A stretch of DNA of 64,000 bases, taken from an uncultured Pelagibacteraceae bacterium. GTDB taxonomy: Bacteria > Pseudomonadota > Alphaproteobacteria > Pelagibacterales > Pelagibacteraceae. The notes under the pieces are model-generated. The model was not told the DNA's origin, searched no databases, and saw only the letters and a list, made by a program, of their open reading frames with translations. Of this stretch, positions 57,368 to 64,000 are shown in pieces. The stretch spans positions 1-64,000 of the forward strand of contig CACIRC010000002.1 in the NCBI GenBank assembly GCA_902588895.1, in the 5' to 3' direction. The position numbers and the translations under genes are program-made. How positions within the stretch are numbered: the stretch's first letter is position 1; every line of letters begins with the position of its first letter.

Positions 57368-58771
57368 ATGAATTTCGTATTAATCTTTTTAATAACAATA
57401 TTTTCATTATCATTATTTTTCTACGGTAGATCAAAAACTAAAAGTATTTCAGTTGAGAAAAATATAAAATTAAATGCTCTCCCAAAATTTTATGGGTATT
57501 ATCTAGTTCTATGGTGTTCGATACCTTCATTGGTATTTCTTTTAATTTGGACATTATTTGAACCAGTAATTATTAAATCAATTATTATTGAAACTGCTGC
57601 TAATCAAGGAGCAATTTTTAATGATAAAAATGAAGCTAACTTAATTTATGAAAAAATTAAAGCTATATATGCAGGAACTTATTTTGGTGATATAGATACT
57701 ATTTTAAAAGAAAGTGCGCTTTCCTACGCAAAATTTATAAATCTTTTTACTAATTCCAAAATAGTATTAATTTTTGGTATAGTAATTGCATCGGTAATTT
57801 ATTCGTTAAAAAAAATAAAAAATAATAATAAAGCAAGAGATGATGTCGAAGTTATTTTAAAAGGATTATTATTTGCATCATCATTAATTGCAATTCTTAC
57901 TACTTTAGGAATAATATTTTCACTTTTATTTGAAAGTATAAAGTTCTTTTCAGTAATAAATATATTTGACTATTTATTCGGTACCAATTGGAGTCCTCAA
58001 AGAGCATTCGTAAGAGATGCATCTGCAATTACAGCAGAGGAGTATGAGGAATTAAAAGATGCATTTGGCTTTATTCCATTAATAGCTGGCACTTCTTTTA
58101 TTGCTTTCATCGCAATGCTTGTTGCTGTTCCTGTTGGACTTTTTTCTGGAATTTATATGGCTGAATATGCGTCATTAAAAGTTAGAAGAATTTCAAAACC
58201 AATTATTGAAATCTTAGCTGGTATACCAACAGTAGTTTATGGTTTTTTTGCTGCTTTAACTGTTGGACCTTTCTTTAGACAAATTGGTGAAAATTTAGGT
58301 TTAACAGTTTCATCTGAGAGCGCTTTAGCTGCTGGATTAATTATGGGTATAATGATTATCCCATATGTCTCTTCATTATCAGATGATGTAATAAATTCTG
58401 TTCCACAATCACTAAGAGATGGATCTTATGCTGTAGGAGCTACTAAATCAGAAACGATAAAAAAAGTAGTTATACCTGCTGCTTTACCAGGAATTATTGG
58501 ATCTGTATTGTTAGCAGTCTCGAGAGCTATAGGAGAAACCATGATAGTAGTGATGGCAGCTGGTCTTGCAGCAAACTTAACAATTAATCCTTTAGAGTCC
58601 ACAACAACTATAACCACACAAATAGTAATGATCTTAGTTGGTGACCAAGAGTTTGATAGTCCAAAAACTCAATCTGCTTTTGCTTTAGGTTTAACATTAT
58701 TTATCGCTACCCTTGTTCTTAATTATATAGCTCAAAGGGCAGTTAAAAAATATCGTGAGAAATATGACTAA
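57368..58771 (+). CDS. pstC: Phosphate ABC transporter permease PstC
   Basis: Inner-membrane permease of the phosphate importer. Hydrophobic helices are at about residues 1-18, 40-62, 130-150, 170-195 and through the C-terminal permease domain, which has FSGIYMAEYAS, EILAGIPTVVYGFFA and the EAA loop LRDGSYAVGATKSETIKKVV. At 467 residues it carries an N-terminal extension over E. coli PstC (319), as in other alphaproteobacteria. It has its own PHO-box promoter after the pstS terminator. Confidence 0.93.
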   Translation: MNFVLIFLITIFSLSLFFYGRSKTKSISVEKNIKLNALPKFYGYYLVLWCSIPSLVFLLIWTLFEPVIIKSIIIETAANQGAIFNDKNEANLIYEKIKAIYAGTYFGDIDTILKESALSYAKFINLFTNSKIVLIFGIVIASVIYSLKKIKNNNKARDDVEVILKGLLFASSLIAILTTLGIIFSLLFESIKFFSVINIFDYLFGTNWSPQRAFVRDASAITAEEYEELKDAFGFIPLIAGTSFIAFIAMLVAVPVGLFSGIYMAEYASLKVRRISKPIIEILAGIPTVVYGFFAALTVGPFFRQIGENLGLTVSSESALAAGLIMGIMIIPYVSSLSDDVINSVPQSLRDGSYAVGATKSETIKKVVIPAALPGIIGSVLLAVSRAIGETMIVVMAAGLAANLTINPLESTTTITTQIVMILVGDQEFDSPKTQSAFALGLTLFIATLVLNYIAQRAVKKYREKYD

Positions 58772-60026
58772 GGAAGAAAGATTAAAAAAAAGACATAGTG
58801 CTGAAAAAAGATTTAGATTTTACGGTCTTGCATCAATTTTTTTAGCTTTATTATTTGTATTAATCTTAGTTCATAATATTTTTTCAAAAGGTAGCTCAGC
58901 ATTTATGAAAACAGCAATAAATGTTGAAGTTTTCTTCGATCAGGAATTATTAGAAATTAAAAATGGTGCCTCTGATGATGAAATTTTAGAAGCCGATTTT
59001 TTTGATATCACCATAGAAAGTTTAATAAAAGTGTATCCAGCAAAAAATGTTGAAGAGGAAGATGCTCTTATTGAACTTTTTACAACAGATGCAGAAATTG
59101 AAATTAAGAGAGCATTTTTAGAAAATAATAATTTAATAGGAAAAAAAATTAATTTAGAAATCACAGCTTCTGATGATATTGATCAATTACATAAGGGAAA
59201 TTATCCAAGAGATATACCTGAAGATAGAAGAAGAATTTCTGACTTCCAATTAGTAATTTACGATAACTTAGTTGAAAATCAAAAAATTGTAAAAAATTTT
59301 AATAATTATTTTTTCAAAAATGGAGACTCTCGGGATCCTGAGCTTGCTGGTATAGGTGGTGCTCTAATCGGATCATTCTATAGTATAATTATTTGTTTAT
59401 TATTAGCATTTCCAGTTGCAGTATTAGCATCGATTTACTTAGAAGAGTTTGCACCAAAAAATAAAATTACTGATTTTATAGAAATAAATATAAATAACTT
59501 AGCTGCTGTACCTTCAATTGTTTATGGTTTATTGGCTCTCCAAATACTTCTTGCTACAATTCAATTACCAAGATCAACACCGTTAGTAGCAGGTATTACT
59601 TTGGCGCTTATGACCCTGCCCAGAATAATTATTCCTTGTAGAGCTTCTTTGAAGGCAGTACCACCATCAATAAGAGAAGGTGCTTTAGCAGTAGGTGCTT
59701 CTAAATTTCAATCTGTTTTTCATCATGTAGTTCCATTAGCATTACCTGGCACTTTGTCAGGTACTATTATTGGATTAGCACAGGCTTTAGGAGAAACGGC
59801 CCCATTAATTTTAATAGGAATGGTAGCTTTTGTTGTTGATATTCCATCAACGCCAATTGACCCTTCTTCTTCTTTACCTGTACAAGTATATTTATGGTCA
59901 GAGTCTGCTGAAAGAGGATTTGTTGAAAAAACTTCAGCAACAATAATGATGTTGTTAAGTTTTTTAATTGTAATGAATTTCTTAGCAGTATACTTAAGAC
60001 AAAAGTTTGAAAAGAGATGGAATTAA
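58764..60026 (+). CDS. pstA: Phosphate ABC transporter permease PstA
   Basis: Second permease. An N-terminal DUF3333-like region (about residues 15-185) with one membrane helix and an acidic, probably periplasmic domain precedes the permease helices. [29 protein letters not shown] and the EAA loop [21 protein letters not shown] identify the family. The ATG at 58764 is used; a GTG nine bases earlier is possible. About 420 residues is usual for alphaproteobacteria. It overlaps the pstC end by eight bases. Confidence 0.92.
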   Translation: MTKEERLKKRHSAEKRFRFYGLASIFLALLFVLILVHNIFSKGSSAFMKTAINVEVFFDQELLEIKNGASDDEILEADFFDITIESLIKVYPAKNVEEEDALIELFTTDAEIEIKRAFLENNNLIGKKINLEITASDDIDQLHKGNYPRDIPEDRRRISDFQLVIYDNLVENQKIVKNFNNYFFKNGDSRDPELAGIGGALIGSFYSIIICLLLAFPVAVLASIYLEEFAPKNKITDFIEININNLAAVPSIVYGLLALQILLATIQLPRSTPLVAGITLALMTLPRIIIPCRASLKAVPPSIREGALAVGASKFQSVFHHVVPLALPGTLSGTIIGLAQALGETAPLILIGMVAFVVDIPSTPIDPSSSLPVQVYLWSESAERGFVEKTSATIMMLLSFLIVMNFLAVYLRQKFEKRWN

Positions 60027-60787
60027 TGAACGAAATTAAAATAAAATCAAAAAATTTAAATGTCTACTATGGTGAAAAACAAGCTTTGTTTGATGTAAAT
60101 TTAGATTTAAACGAAAAAGAAGTTACTGCTTTAATAGGTCCATCAGGATGTGGAAAATCTACCTTTATTAGATGTATAAACAGAATGAACGATGTAATTG
60201 ATATTTGTAAAGTATCTGGAAACATTGAAATAGACGGTGTTGAAATCAATGATAAAAATTTAGATGTAGTATCTTTAAGAGAAAGAGTAGGTATGGTTTT
60301 TCAAAAACCAAATCCATTTCCAAAAAGCATATATGATAATATTTCTTATGGTCCAAAAATTCATGGAAAAGGTGAAACTAAAAGTGAATTAGATGAAATT
60401 GTAGAAAATAGTCTTAAGAAAGCTGCTTTATGGGAGGAAGTTAAAGATAGACTCGATGAACCAGGAACTGGCCTTTCTGGTGGTCAACAACAACGTCTTT
60501 GTATTGCAAGAGCAATTTCTGTTAACCCTGAAGTTATATTAATGGACGAACCTTGTTCTGCCTTAGATCCTATTGCTACGGCAAAAATTGAAGAATTAAT
60601 TGATGAACTAAAAAAAACTTACACTATTGTAATTGTGACGCATTCAATGGCACAAGCAGTTAGAGTTTCGCAGAAAACAGGGTTTTTTCATCTTGGTAAA
60701 CTAATTGAAGTAGGCAAAACAGAGAAAATTTTTAAAAATCCTGACAATAAAATGACACAAGACTATATTACAGGTAGATTTGGATAA
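60026..60787 (+). CDS. pstB: Phosphate ABC transporter ATP-binding protein PstB
   Basis: ATPase of the phosphate importer. Walker [10 protein letters not shown], the Q-loop [16 protein letters not shown] specific to PstB, the signature [14 protein letters not shown] and Walker [13 protein letters not shown] are present. The ATG at 60026 (overlapping the pstA stop as TAATG) is preferred; an ATG at 60017 would add three residues. The length of about 253 residues is normal. It ends 3 bases before phoU. Confidence 0.94.
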   Translation: MNEIKIKSKNLNVYYGEKQALFDVNLDLNEKEVTALIGPSGCGKSTFIRCINRMNDVIDICKVSGNIEIDGVEINDKNLDVVSLRERVGMVFQKPNPFPKSIYDNISYGPKIHGKGETKSELDEIVENSLKKAALWEEVKDRLDEPGTGLSGGQQQRLCIARAISVNPEVILMDEPCSALDPIATAKIEELIDELKKTYTIVIVTHSMAQAVRVSQKTGFFHLGKLIEVGKTEKIFKNPDNKMTQDYITGRFG

Positions 60788-60790
60788 ATT

Positions 60791-61483
60791 ATGAGCAACG
60801 AGCATACAGTAAAATCTTATGAAGAAGAATTAAGATATTTAATAGACTCTGTAATAAAAATGGGAAGTCTAACTGAGTCTCAATTAGTTGACTCTATGGA
60901 TGCAATTATCAAAGTAGATAAAGACTCGATTGATAAAATTATTAAGAGCGATGATGAAATTAATAAGTTTAGATCTAAGATTGATACTCAAATAATGACT
61001 TTGTTAGTAAAGCGAGCACCAATGGCAATAGATTTAAGAGAAACAATCAGTTCATTGAAAATTTCCCAAGATTTAGAAAGGATTGGTGATTTATCTAAAA
61101 GTAACGCAAAAAAAGTTAAGCCTCTTCCATTAGATTTACCAGAGGAACTTTTAGGAAATTTAAAAAGACTAGGAGAATTAGTAATTAAACAATTAAATGA
61201 CGTACTAGATAGTTACGTTAACAAAAACTATGATAAAGCAAAAGAAGTATGGGAAAAAGACGAACAAGTAGACGATCTTACTTATATAGCCATGGAAAGT
61301 GTAATTGATTTTCTTTCAAAAGATAAAAAAAATTTAGATTTTTCTACTCATTTAATTTTTGCTACAAAAAATCTAGAAAGAGCTGGTGATCATATAACTA
61401 ATATTGCTGAGTCAATATGTTTTTTAATTAAAGGCGAGTATCTAAAAGGAAGTAGACCTAAAGGAAAAGTTATTGAAAAATAA
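60791..61483 (+). CDS. phoU: Phosphate signalling protein PhoU
   Basis: Negative regulator linking PstSCAB with PhoR. Two repeats of a three-helix bundle are visible, each with the metal-binding pattern: RETISSLKISQDLERIGDLSKS (about 78-99) and ATKNLERAGDHITNIAE (about 194-210). The length of 230 residues is normal. It sits between pstB and phoB, two bases from the latter, the order typical for alphaproteobacteria. Confidence 0.94.
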   Translation: MSNEHTVKSYEEELRYLIDSVIKMGSLTESQLVDSMDAIIKVDKDSIDKIIKSDDEINKFRSKIDTQIMTLLVKRAPMAIDLRETISSLKISQDLERIGDLSKSNAKKVKPLPLDLPEELLGNLKRLGELVIKQLNDVLDSYVNKNYDKAKEVWEKDEQVDDLTYIAMESVIDFLSKDKKNLDFSTHLIFATKNLERAGDHITNIAESICFLIKGEYLKGSRPKGKVIEK

Positions 61484-61485
61484 AA

Positions 61486-62166
61486 ATGAATGGTAAAATA
61501 TTTATTATTGAGGACGAACCTTCAATAATTCAATTAGTTCAACATAATCTTGAAAAAAACGGTTTTATAGTTTCATCATCAGTAAATGGAAATGATGGTT
61601 TAAAAGAATTAAAAAAGTTTCAACCAGATTTGCTTTTATTAGATTGGATGCTGCCCGATCTTTCAGGAGTTGAAATTTGCAAAAATATTAGAAAAGACAC
61701 TAGTTACAATAATTTACCTGTAATTATGTTAACTGCTAAAGGTGAAGAAGAGGATAAAATAAAAGGGTTAGATAGTGGGGTAGACGATTATTTAACCAAA
61801 CCTTTCAGTTTCAATGAACTAATGGCGAGAATTAAAGCTGTTTTAAGAAGATCTAATCCAAATACTGTATCTGATAATTTAAAGTTTGATGACTTAATGT
61901 TAGATAGAATTGAAAAAAGAGTTTTTAGAGACGATCAAGAAATTAAACTTGGGCCAACTGAGTTTAGGTTATTAGAGTTTTTTTTAACAAATCCTAAAAG
62001 AGTTTATTCTCGAGATCAAATACTAGAGAGTGTTTGGCCAAATAATGTAAATGTTGAGAGCAGAACTATAGATGTTCACATTAGAAGATTGAGACAATCA
62101 GTTAACTTAAAAAATAAAAAAGAATTAATTAGAACAGTTAGATCTTCTGGTTATTCACTTATTTAA
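61486..62166 (+). CDS. phoB: Phosphate regulon response regulator PhoB
   Basis: OmpR-family activator of phosphate-starvation genes. The receiver domain has acidic residues at 10-11, phospho-acceptor Asp53 in LLLDWMLPDLSG and Lys in DYLTKPFS. The C-terminal winged helix (about 130-226) ends VESRTIDVHIRRLRQ and IRTVRSSGYSLI. The length of 226 residues is normal. Its expected targets include the two PHO-box promoters upstream. The last 12 bases overlap the convergent channel gene. Confidence 0.95.
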   Translation: MNGKIFIIEDEPSIIQLVQHNLEKNGFIVSSSVNGNDGLKELKKFQPDLLLLDWMLPDLSGVEICKNIRKDTSYNNLPVIMLTAKGEEEDKIKGLDSGVDDYLTKPFSFNELMARIKAVLRRSNPNTVSDNLKFDDLMLDRIEKRVFRDDQEIKLGPTEFRLLEFFLTNPKRVYSRDQILESVWPNNVNVESRTIDVHIRRLRQSVNLKNKKELIRTVRSSGYSLI

Positions 62167-62811
62167 GAAAATCTTTTTCACCAAATACACAGCAATCAAC
62201 ATACCAATTAATTCAGCAACTATATAAAAAGGAGTGTTTAAATAACTTATTCCAGTAAAAGACTCTGTGAATGTTCTTGCTATTGCTACAGCAGGATTTG
62301 CAAAAGATGTTGATGAAGTAAACCAATAACCAGCTGTAATATATAACCCAACAGATGCAGCTACAGTAATTTTACCTGACTTCATAGATCCAAAAATAAT
62401 GATTATTAGTCCTAATGTTGCAATAATTTCTGATACAAAAATATAGATCCCATCTCTTGATTTTGTTGATAATTCAAAAATCTGATGTTCAAAAAAGAAA
62501 TTTGCTAAAGCTACACCTAGTAAACATCCAAGGATCTGAGCACAAATATAAAAGGGTAGAAGGTGTTTTTTTAACTTTCCAGTAATTGTCATAGCAATAC
62601 TTACAAATGGATTGAAATGAGCCCCAGACACATCAGCAAATACTGTTATTAAAACAAACAATCCAGCTCCAGTTGCTATAGTATTTGCAATTAGCATTAC
62701 CGCTGTATCATTGGTAAGATTTTCTGCCATTAAACCTGACCCAACTATGATCATTACTAGAAAGCAACTTCCAATAAATTCTGAAAGAAAATATTTATTT
62801 TTATTTTTCAT
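62155..62811 (-). CDS. MIP-family channel (aquaglyceroporin-like)
   Basis: A six-helix major intrinsic protein channel of 218 residues. The two half-loops are visible: the first is AHFNPFVSIAM, in which the usual Asn-Pro-Ala is Asn-Pro-Phe, and the second is FANPAVAIARTFT, with a standard Asn-Pro-Ala followed by the filter arginine. The start lies inside the end of the arsenate reductase gene. In rhizobia a channel of this kind (AqpS) beside arsC carries arsenite out of the cell, and the same role is the best guess here, though water or other small solutes are possible. Confidence 0.88.
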   Translation of the reverse strand: MKNKNKYFLSEFIGSCFLVMIIVGSGLMAENLTNDTAVMLIANTIATGAGLFVLITVFADVSGAHFNPFVSIAMTITGKLKKHLLPFYICAQILGCLLGVALANFFFEHQIFELSTKSRDGIYIFVSEIIATLGLIIIIFGSMKSGKITVAASVGLYITAGYWFTSSTSFANPAVAIARTFTESFTGISYLNTPFYIVAELIGMLIAVYLVKKIFLNK

Positions 62812-63232
62812 CTAGCCAATCTTTAATTTTATTGCTTATAATATTGAAAGTGTTTCTAATGATTATTTGCTTTTCTTCGTCATTAGCATTTTGAAGTTTA
62901 GTTACTGGATCGTCTATATCCCAGTGTATAATTTGATTTTTATCAGGCCAAATAGGACATACCTCATTATTTGCGTTATTGCATACCGTTATTATATGAT
63001 CCATCTTTATTTCATTATTGATAAACTCTTCAAAGTTTTTAGAACTATAATTAGTTAGATCATAATTTTTATTTTTCTCTAAAAAACTTCTAACATCAAT
63101 ATTGATTTCTCCAGATGGGTTACTACCAGCACTAAAAGCTTTTAATTTATTTGAGTATTCGTTATTAATAATACTCTCAGCAATAATGCTTCTTGCTGAA
63201 TTTCCTGTGCATACAAATAAAATATTTTTCAT
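62801..63232 (-). CDS. arsC: Arsenate reductase, low-molecular-weight phosphatase type
   Basis: Reduces arsenate to arsenite using a cysteine relay. The P-loop C-X5-R covers Cys8 to Arg14 (CTGNSAR), the second and third cysteines are Cys84 and Cys92 in VCNNANNEVCPIWPD, and HWDIDDP supplies the aspartate. This three-cysteine set indicates the thioredoxin-coupled class, not a tyrosine phosphatase. The length of 143 residues is typical. It overlaps the channel gene by 11 bases, and the next gene starts on its last base, so the three form one operon facing the phoB end. Confidence 0.92.
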   Translation of the reverse strand: MKNILFVCTGNSARSIIAESIINNEYSNKLKAFSAGSNPSGEINIDVRSFLEKNKNYDLTNYSSKNFEEFINNEIKMDHIITVCNNANNEVCPIWPDKNQIIHWDIDDPVTKLQNANDEEKQIIIRNTFNIISNKIKDWLDEK

Positions 63233-63456
63233 TAAAAAATAATTTTATAAATACCAATTACAAATAATGGAATTTGTAATCCAAAATTTGTTAAAATAGC
63301 CTTATCCTTTAATAAGAAACCCGAAATTGTCCATCCAACAACTCCAAGTCCATGAAAATAAATATTCAGTGGGTAAATATTAAGATTTGTAAGTAAAATA
63401 CCAGTTAACACTAAGAGTGTACTGATCCACTTTAGATATTTTTTTAAAAATGACAT
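63232..63456 (-). CDS. Small membrane protein of unknown function, upstream in the arsC operon
   Basis: A 74-residue protein with two to three hydrophobic segments (about 9-27, 32-48 and 55-74) and few charges except at the very start and a KDKA turn. I cannot assign a family. It shares a base with arsC and is probably the first gene of the arsC-channel operon, so it is translated with it. The composition and tight packing suggest a real gene. Confidence 0.6.
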   Translation of the reverse strand: MSFLKKYLKWISTLLVLTGILLTNLNIYPLNIYFHGLGVVGWTISGFLLKDKAILTNFGLQIPLFVIGIYKIIF

Positions 63457-63512
63457 TCAAAATTTATATGAATGTTTTGTTAAAGATTTATTACAATAAA
63501 CTTTAATGTGAT

Positions 63513-64000
63513 TTAATTTTTTTGAAGCTCATAGATAGAAACATAATGTTTCTTCTTAGGCAGTGGGATTATGGTAGGAACTTTAGTCAATCTTGGTTTT
63601 ATTGATTTATTTCCTACAATTATATTTTTGTCATAATTTTCCAAATCAACCTCAGGATGAGGGTTTCCGTCATTGATTAATGGCCACGCATCACAAGCTC
63701 TATATCCAAATAAAATTAAGGGTCTTGAGTTATTCATTTGATTGTGTCCAGATCCATGAACTGATCTACAATGAAAAAATACTACTGTTCCTGCTGTCCC
63801 AGTTATAGAAACACTATCTTTAGTTCCTATTTTATTTTTCTTAGTGTCTATTTTTCCAACAAAATAATTTTCTTTGCTGTGGTGGCTGTACAATTTCTTT
63901 TTGTGTGAATTTTTTATTATTTTAAGTGGCCCATTTTTTTCATAGCAATCATCTAAATATATACCAACTGTAATTAAATCATCGTTTGTATGAGGGTAAA
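63513..64000 (-). CDS. Phytanoyl-CoA dioxygenase-family protein (cut by window edge)
   Basis: C-terminal part of an iron(II)/2-oxoglutarate-dependent oxygenase. Reading past 63893 to the window edge in the same frame gives YPHTNDDLITVGIYLDD and GPLKIIKNSHKKK, the typical PhyH core. Further on, CRSVHGSGHNQ supplies the distal iron histidine and NSRPLILFGYRA the 2-oxoglutarate arginine region. The N terminus, with the first metal ligands, lies outside. Substrate is unknown; SAR11-type genomes carry several such genes. A 56-base gap separates it from the downstream small membrane-protein gene. Confidence 0.85.
   Translation of the reverse strand, partial: YPHTNDDLITVGIYLDDCYEKNGPLKIIKNSHKKKLYSHHSKENYFVGKIDTKKNKIGTKDSVSITGTAGTVVFFHCRSVHGSGHNQMNNSRPLILFGYRACDAWPLINDGNPHPEVDLENYDKNIIVGNKSIKPRLTKVPTIIPLPKKKHYVSIYELQKN

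Noticed and set aside
1-64000. CRISPR arrays, insertion sequences, prophage, integrases, attachment sites, rRNA genes, replication origin
   Set aside because: None seen on either strand: no regularly spaced repeats, no transposase or integrase motifs, no rRNA-like segments; tRNA genes are not flanked by duplicated 3' ends.

Overview
The window is a dense, strongly AT-rich (roughly 30% G+C by eye) bacterial chromosome segment. Start and stop codons of neighbouring genes usually overlap or touch, and intergenic gaps are mostly tens of bases. Gene content and order are alphaproteobacterial. Examples are rnj-DUF1467-proS-lolCD-dnaE, the rpsB-tsf-frr-uppS-cdsA-dxr-bamA-lpx run, ppiD-trpEGDC-lexA-gltX, tpiA-secG-pyrG-kdsA-eno-ftsB-lipA, ntrYX-trkA, and aapJQMP. 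The base composition, the streamlining and a structured S2 leader point to the SAR11 clade (Pelagibacterales). This assignment is inferred from the sequence and not database-checked. No phage, insertion sequence, integrase, CRISPR array, toxin-antitoxin pair or restriction system was seen. No stretch longer than 300 bases lacks a gene: the longest non-coding stretches (42633-42914 and 47912-48289) hold tRNA genes.

Layout. 1-8936 (+): end of coaX, RNase J, a DUF1467 membrane protein, ProS, the LolC/LolD lipoprotein exporter and DNA polymerase III alpha. 8937-20729 (+): an S2 leader RNA, then translation genes (rpsB, tsf, frr) running into isoprenoid, phospholipid and outer-membrane genes (uppS, cdsA, dxr, bamA, ompH, fabZ, lpxD, lpxA, lpxI, lpxB). 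20709-28118 (-): gltX, lexA with an SOS box, trpC, trpD, trpG, trpE and a PpiD-like periplasmic protein. 28175-34626 (+): tpiA, secG, pyrG, kdsA, eno, ftsB, lipA and a COQ10-like protein. 34619-36671 (-): cinA C-terminal domain, pgpA, ispDF. 36696-42632 (+): ntrY, ntrX, trkA, trkH. 42661-47911: tRNA-Arg, the general L-amino-acid ABC transporter aapJQMP with an internal terminator after aapJ, and an XRE-type regulator. 47966-48165 (-): tRNA-Asn and tRNA-Cys. 48290-54690 (+): valS, ilvD, manC and an EamA-type transporter. 54962-62166 (+): the complete phosphate regulon core phoR-pstS-pstC-pstA-pstB-phoU-phoB with two candidate PHO boxes. 62155-64000 (-): a MIP channel, an arsenate reductase, a small membrane protein and a truncated phytanoyl-CoA dioxygenase-like gene.

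How the genes work together. Three themes dominate: lipid A and outer-membrane assembly (lpx, bamA, kdsA, lolCD), nutrient acquisition and sensing (Aap, Pst/Pho, NtrYX, Trk), and central biosynthesis (Trp, Ile/Val, CTP, isoprenoids). The Pst/Pho block next to an arsenate reductase and a channel suggests a joint phosphate-uptake and arsenate-handling region. Several canonical operon members are missing from their usual places: pyrH, rseP, moaC/moeA, comEC, pdh genes, and ntrBC. This fits genome streamlining or relocation.

Most of the window is ordinary housekeeping DNA, and I did not find an unmistakable new system. The best leads are an NtrX with an altered ATPase core (no GAFTGA loop, Walker B D-Q), a sharply GC-rich 120-base patch inside ilvD, the paired PHO-box promoters, the arsenate/phosphate neighbourhood with an unassigned small membrane protein, and the rpsB leader pseudoknot.
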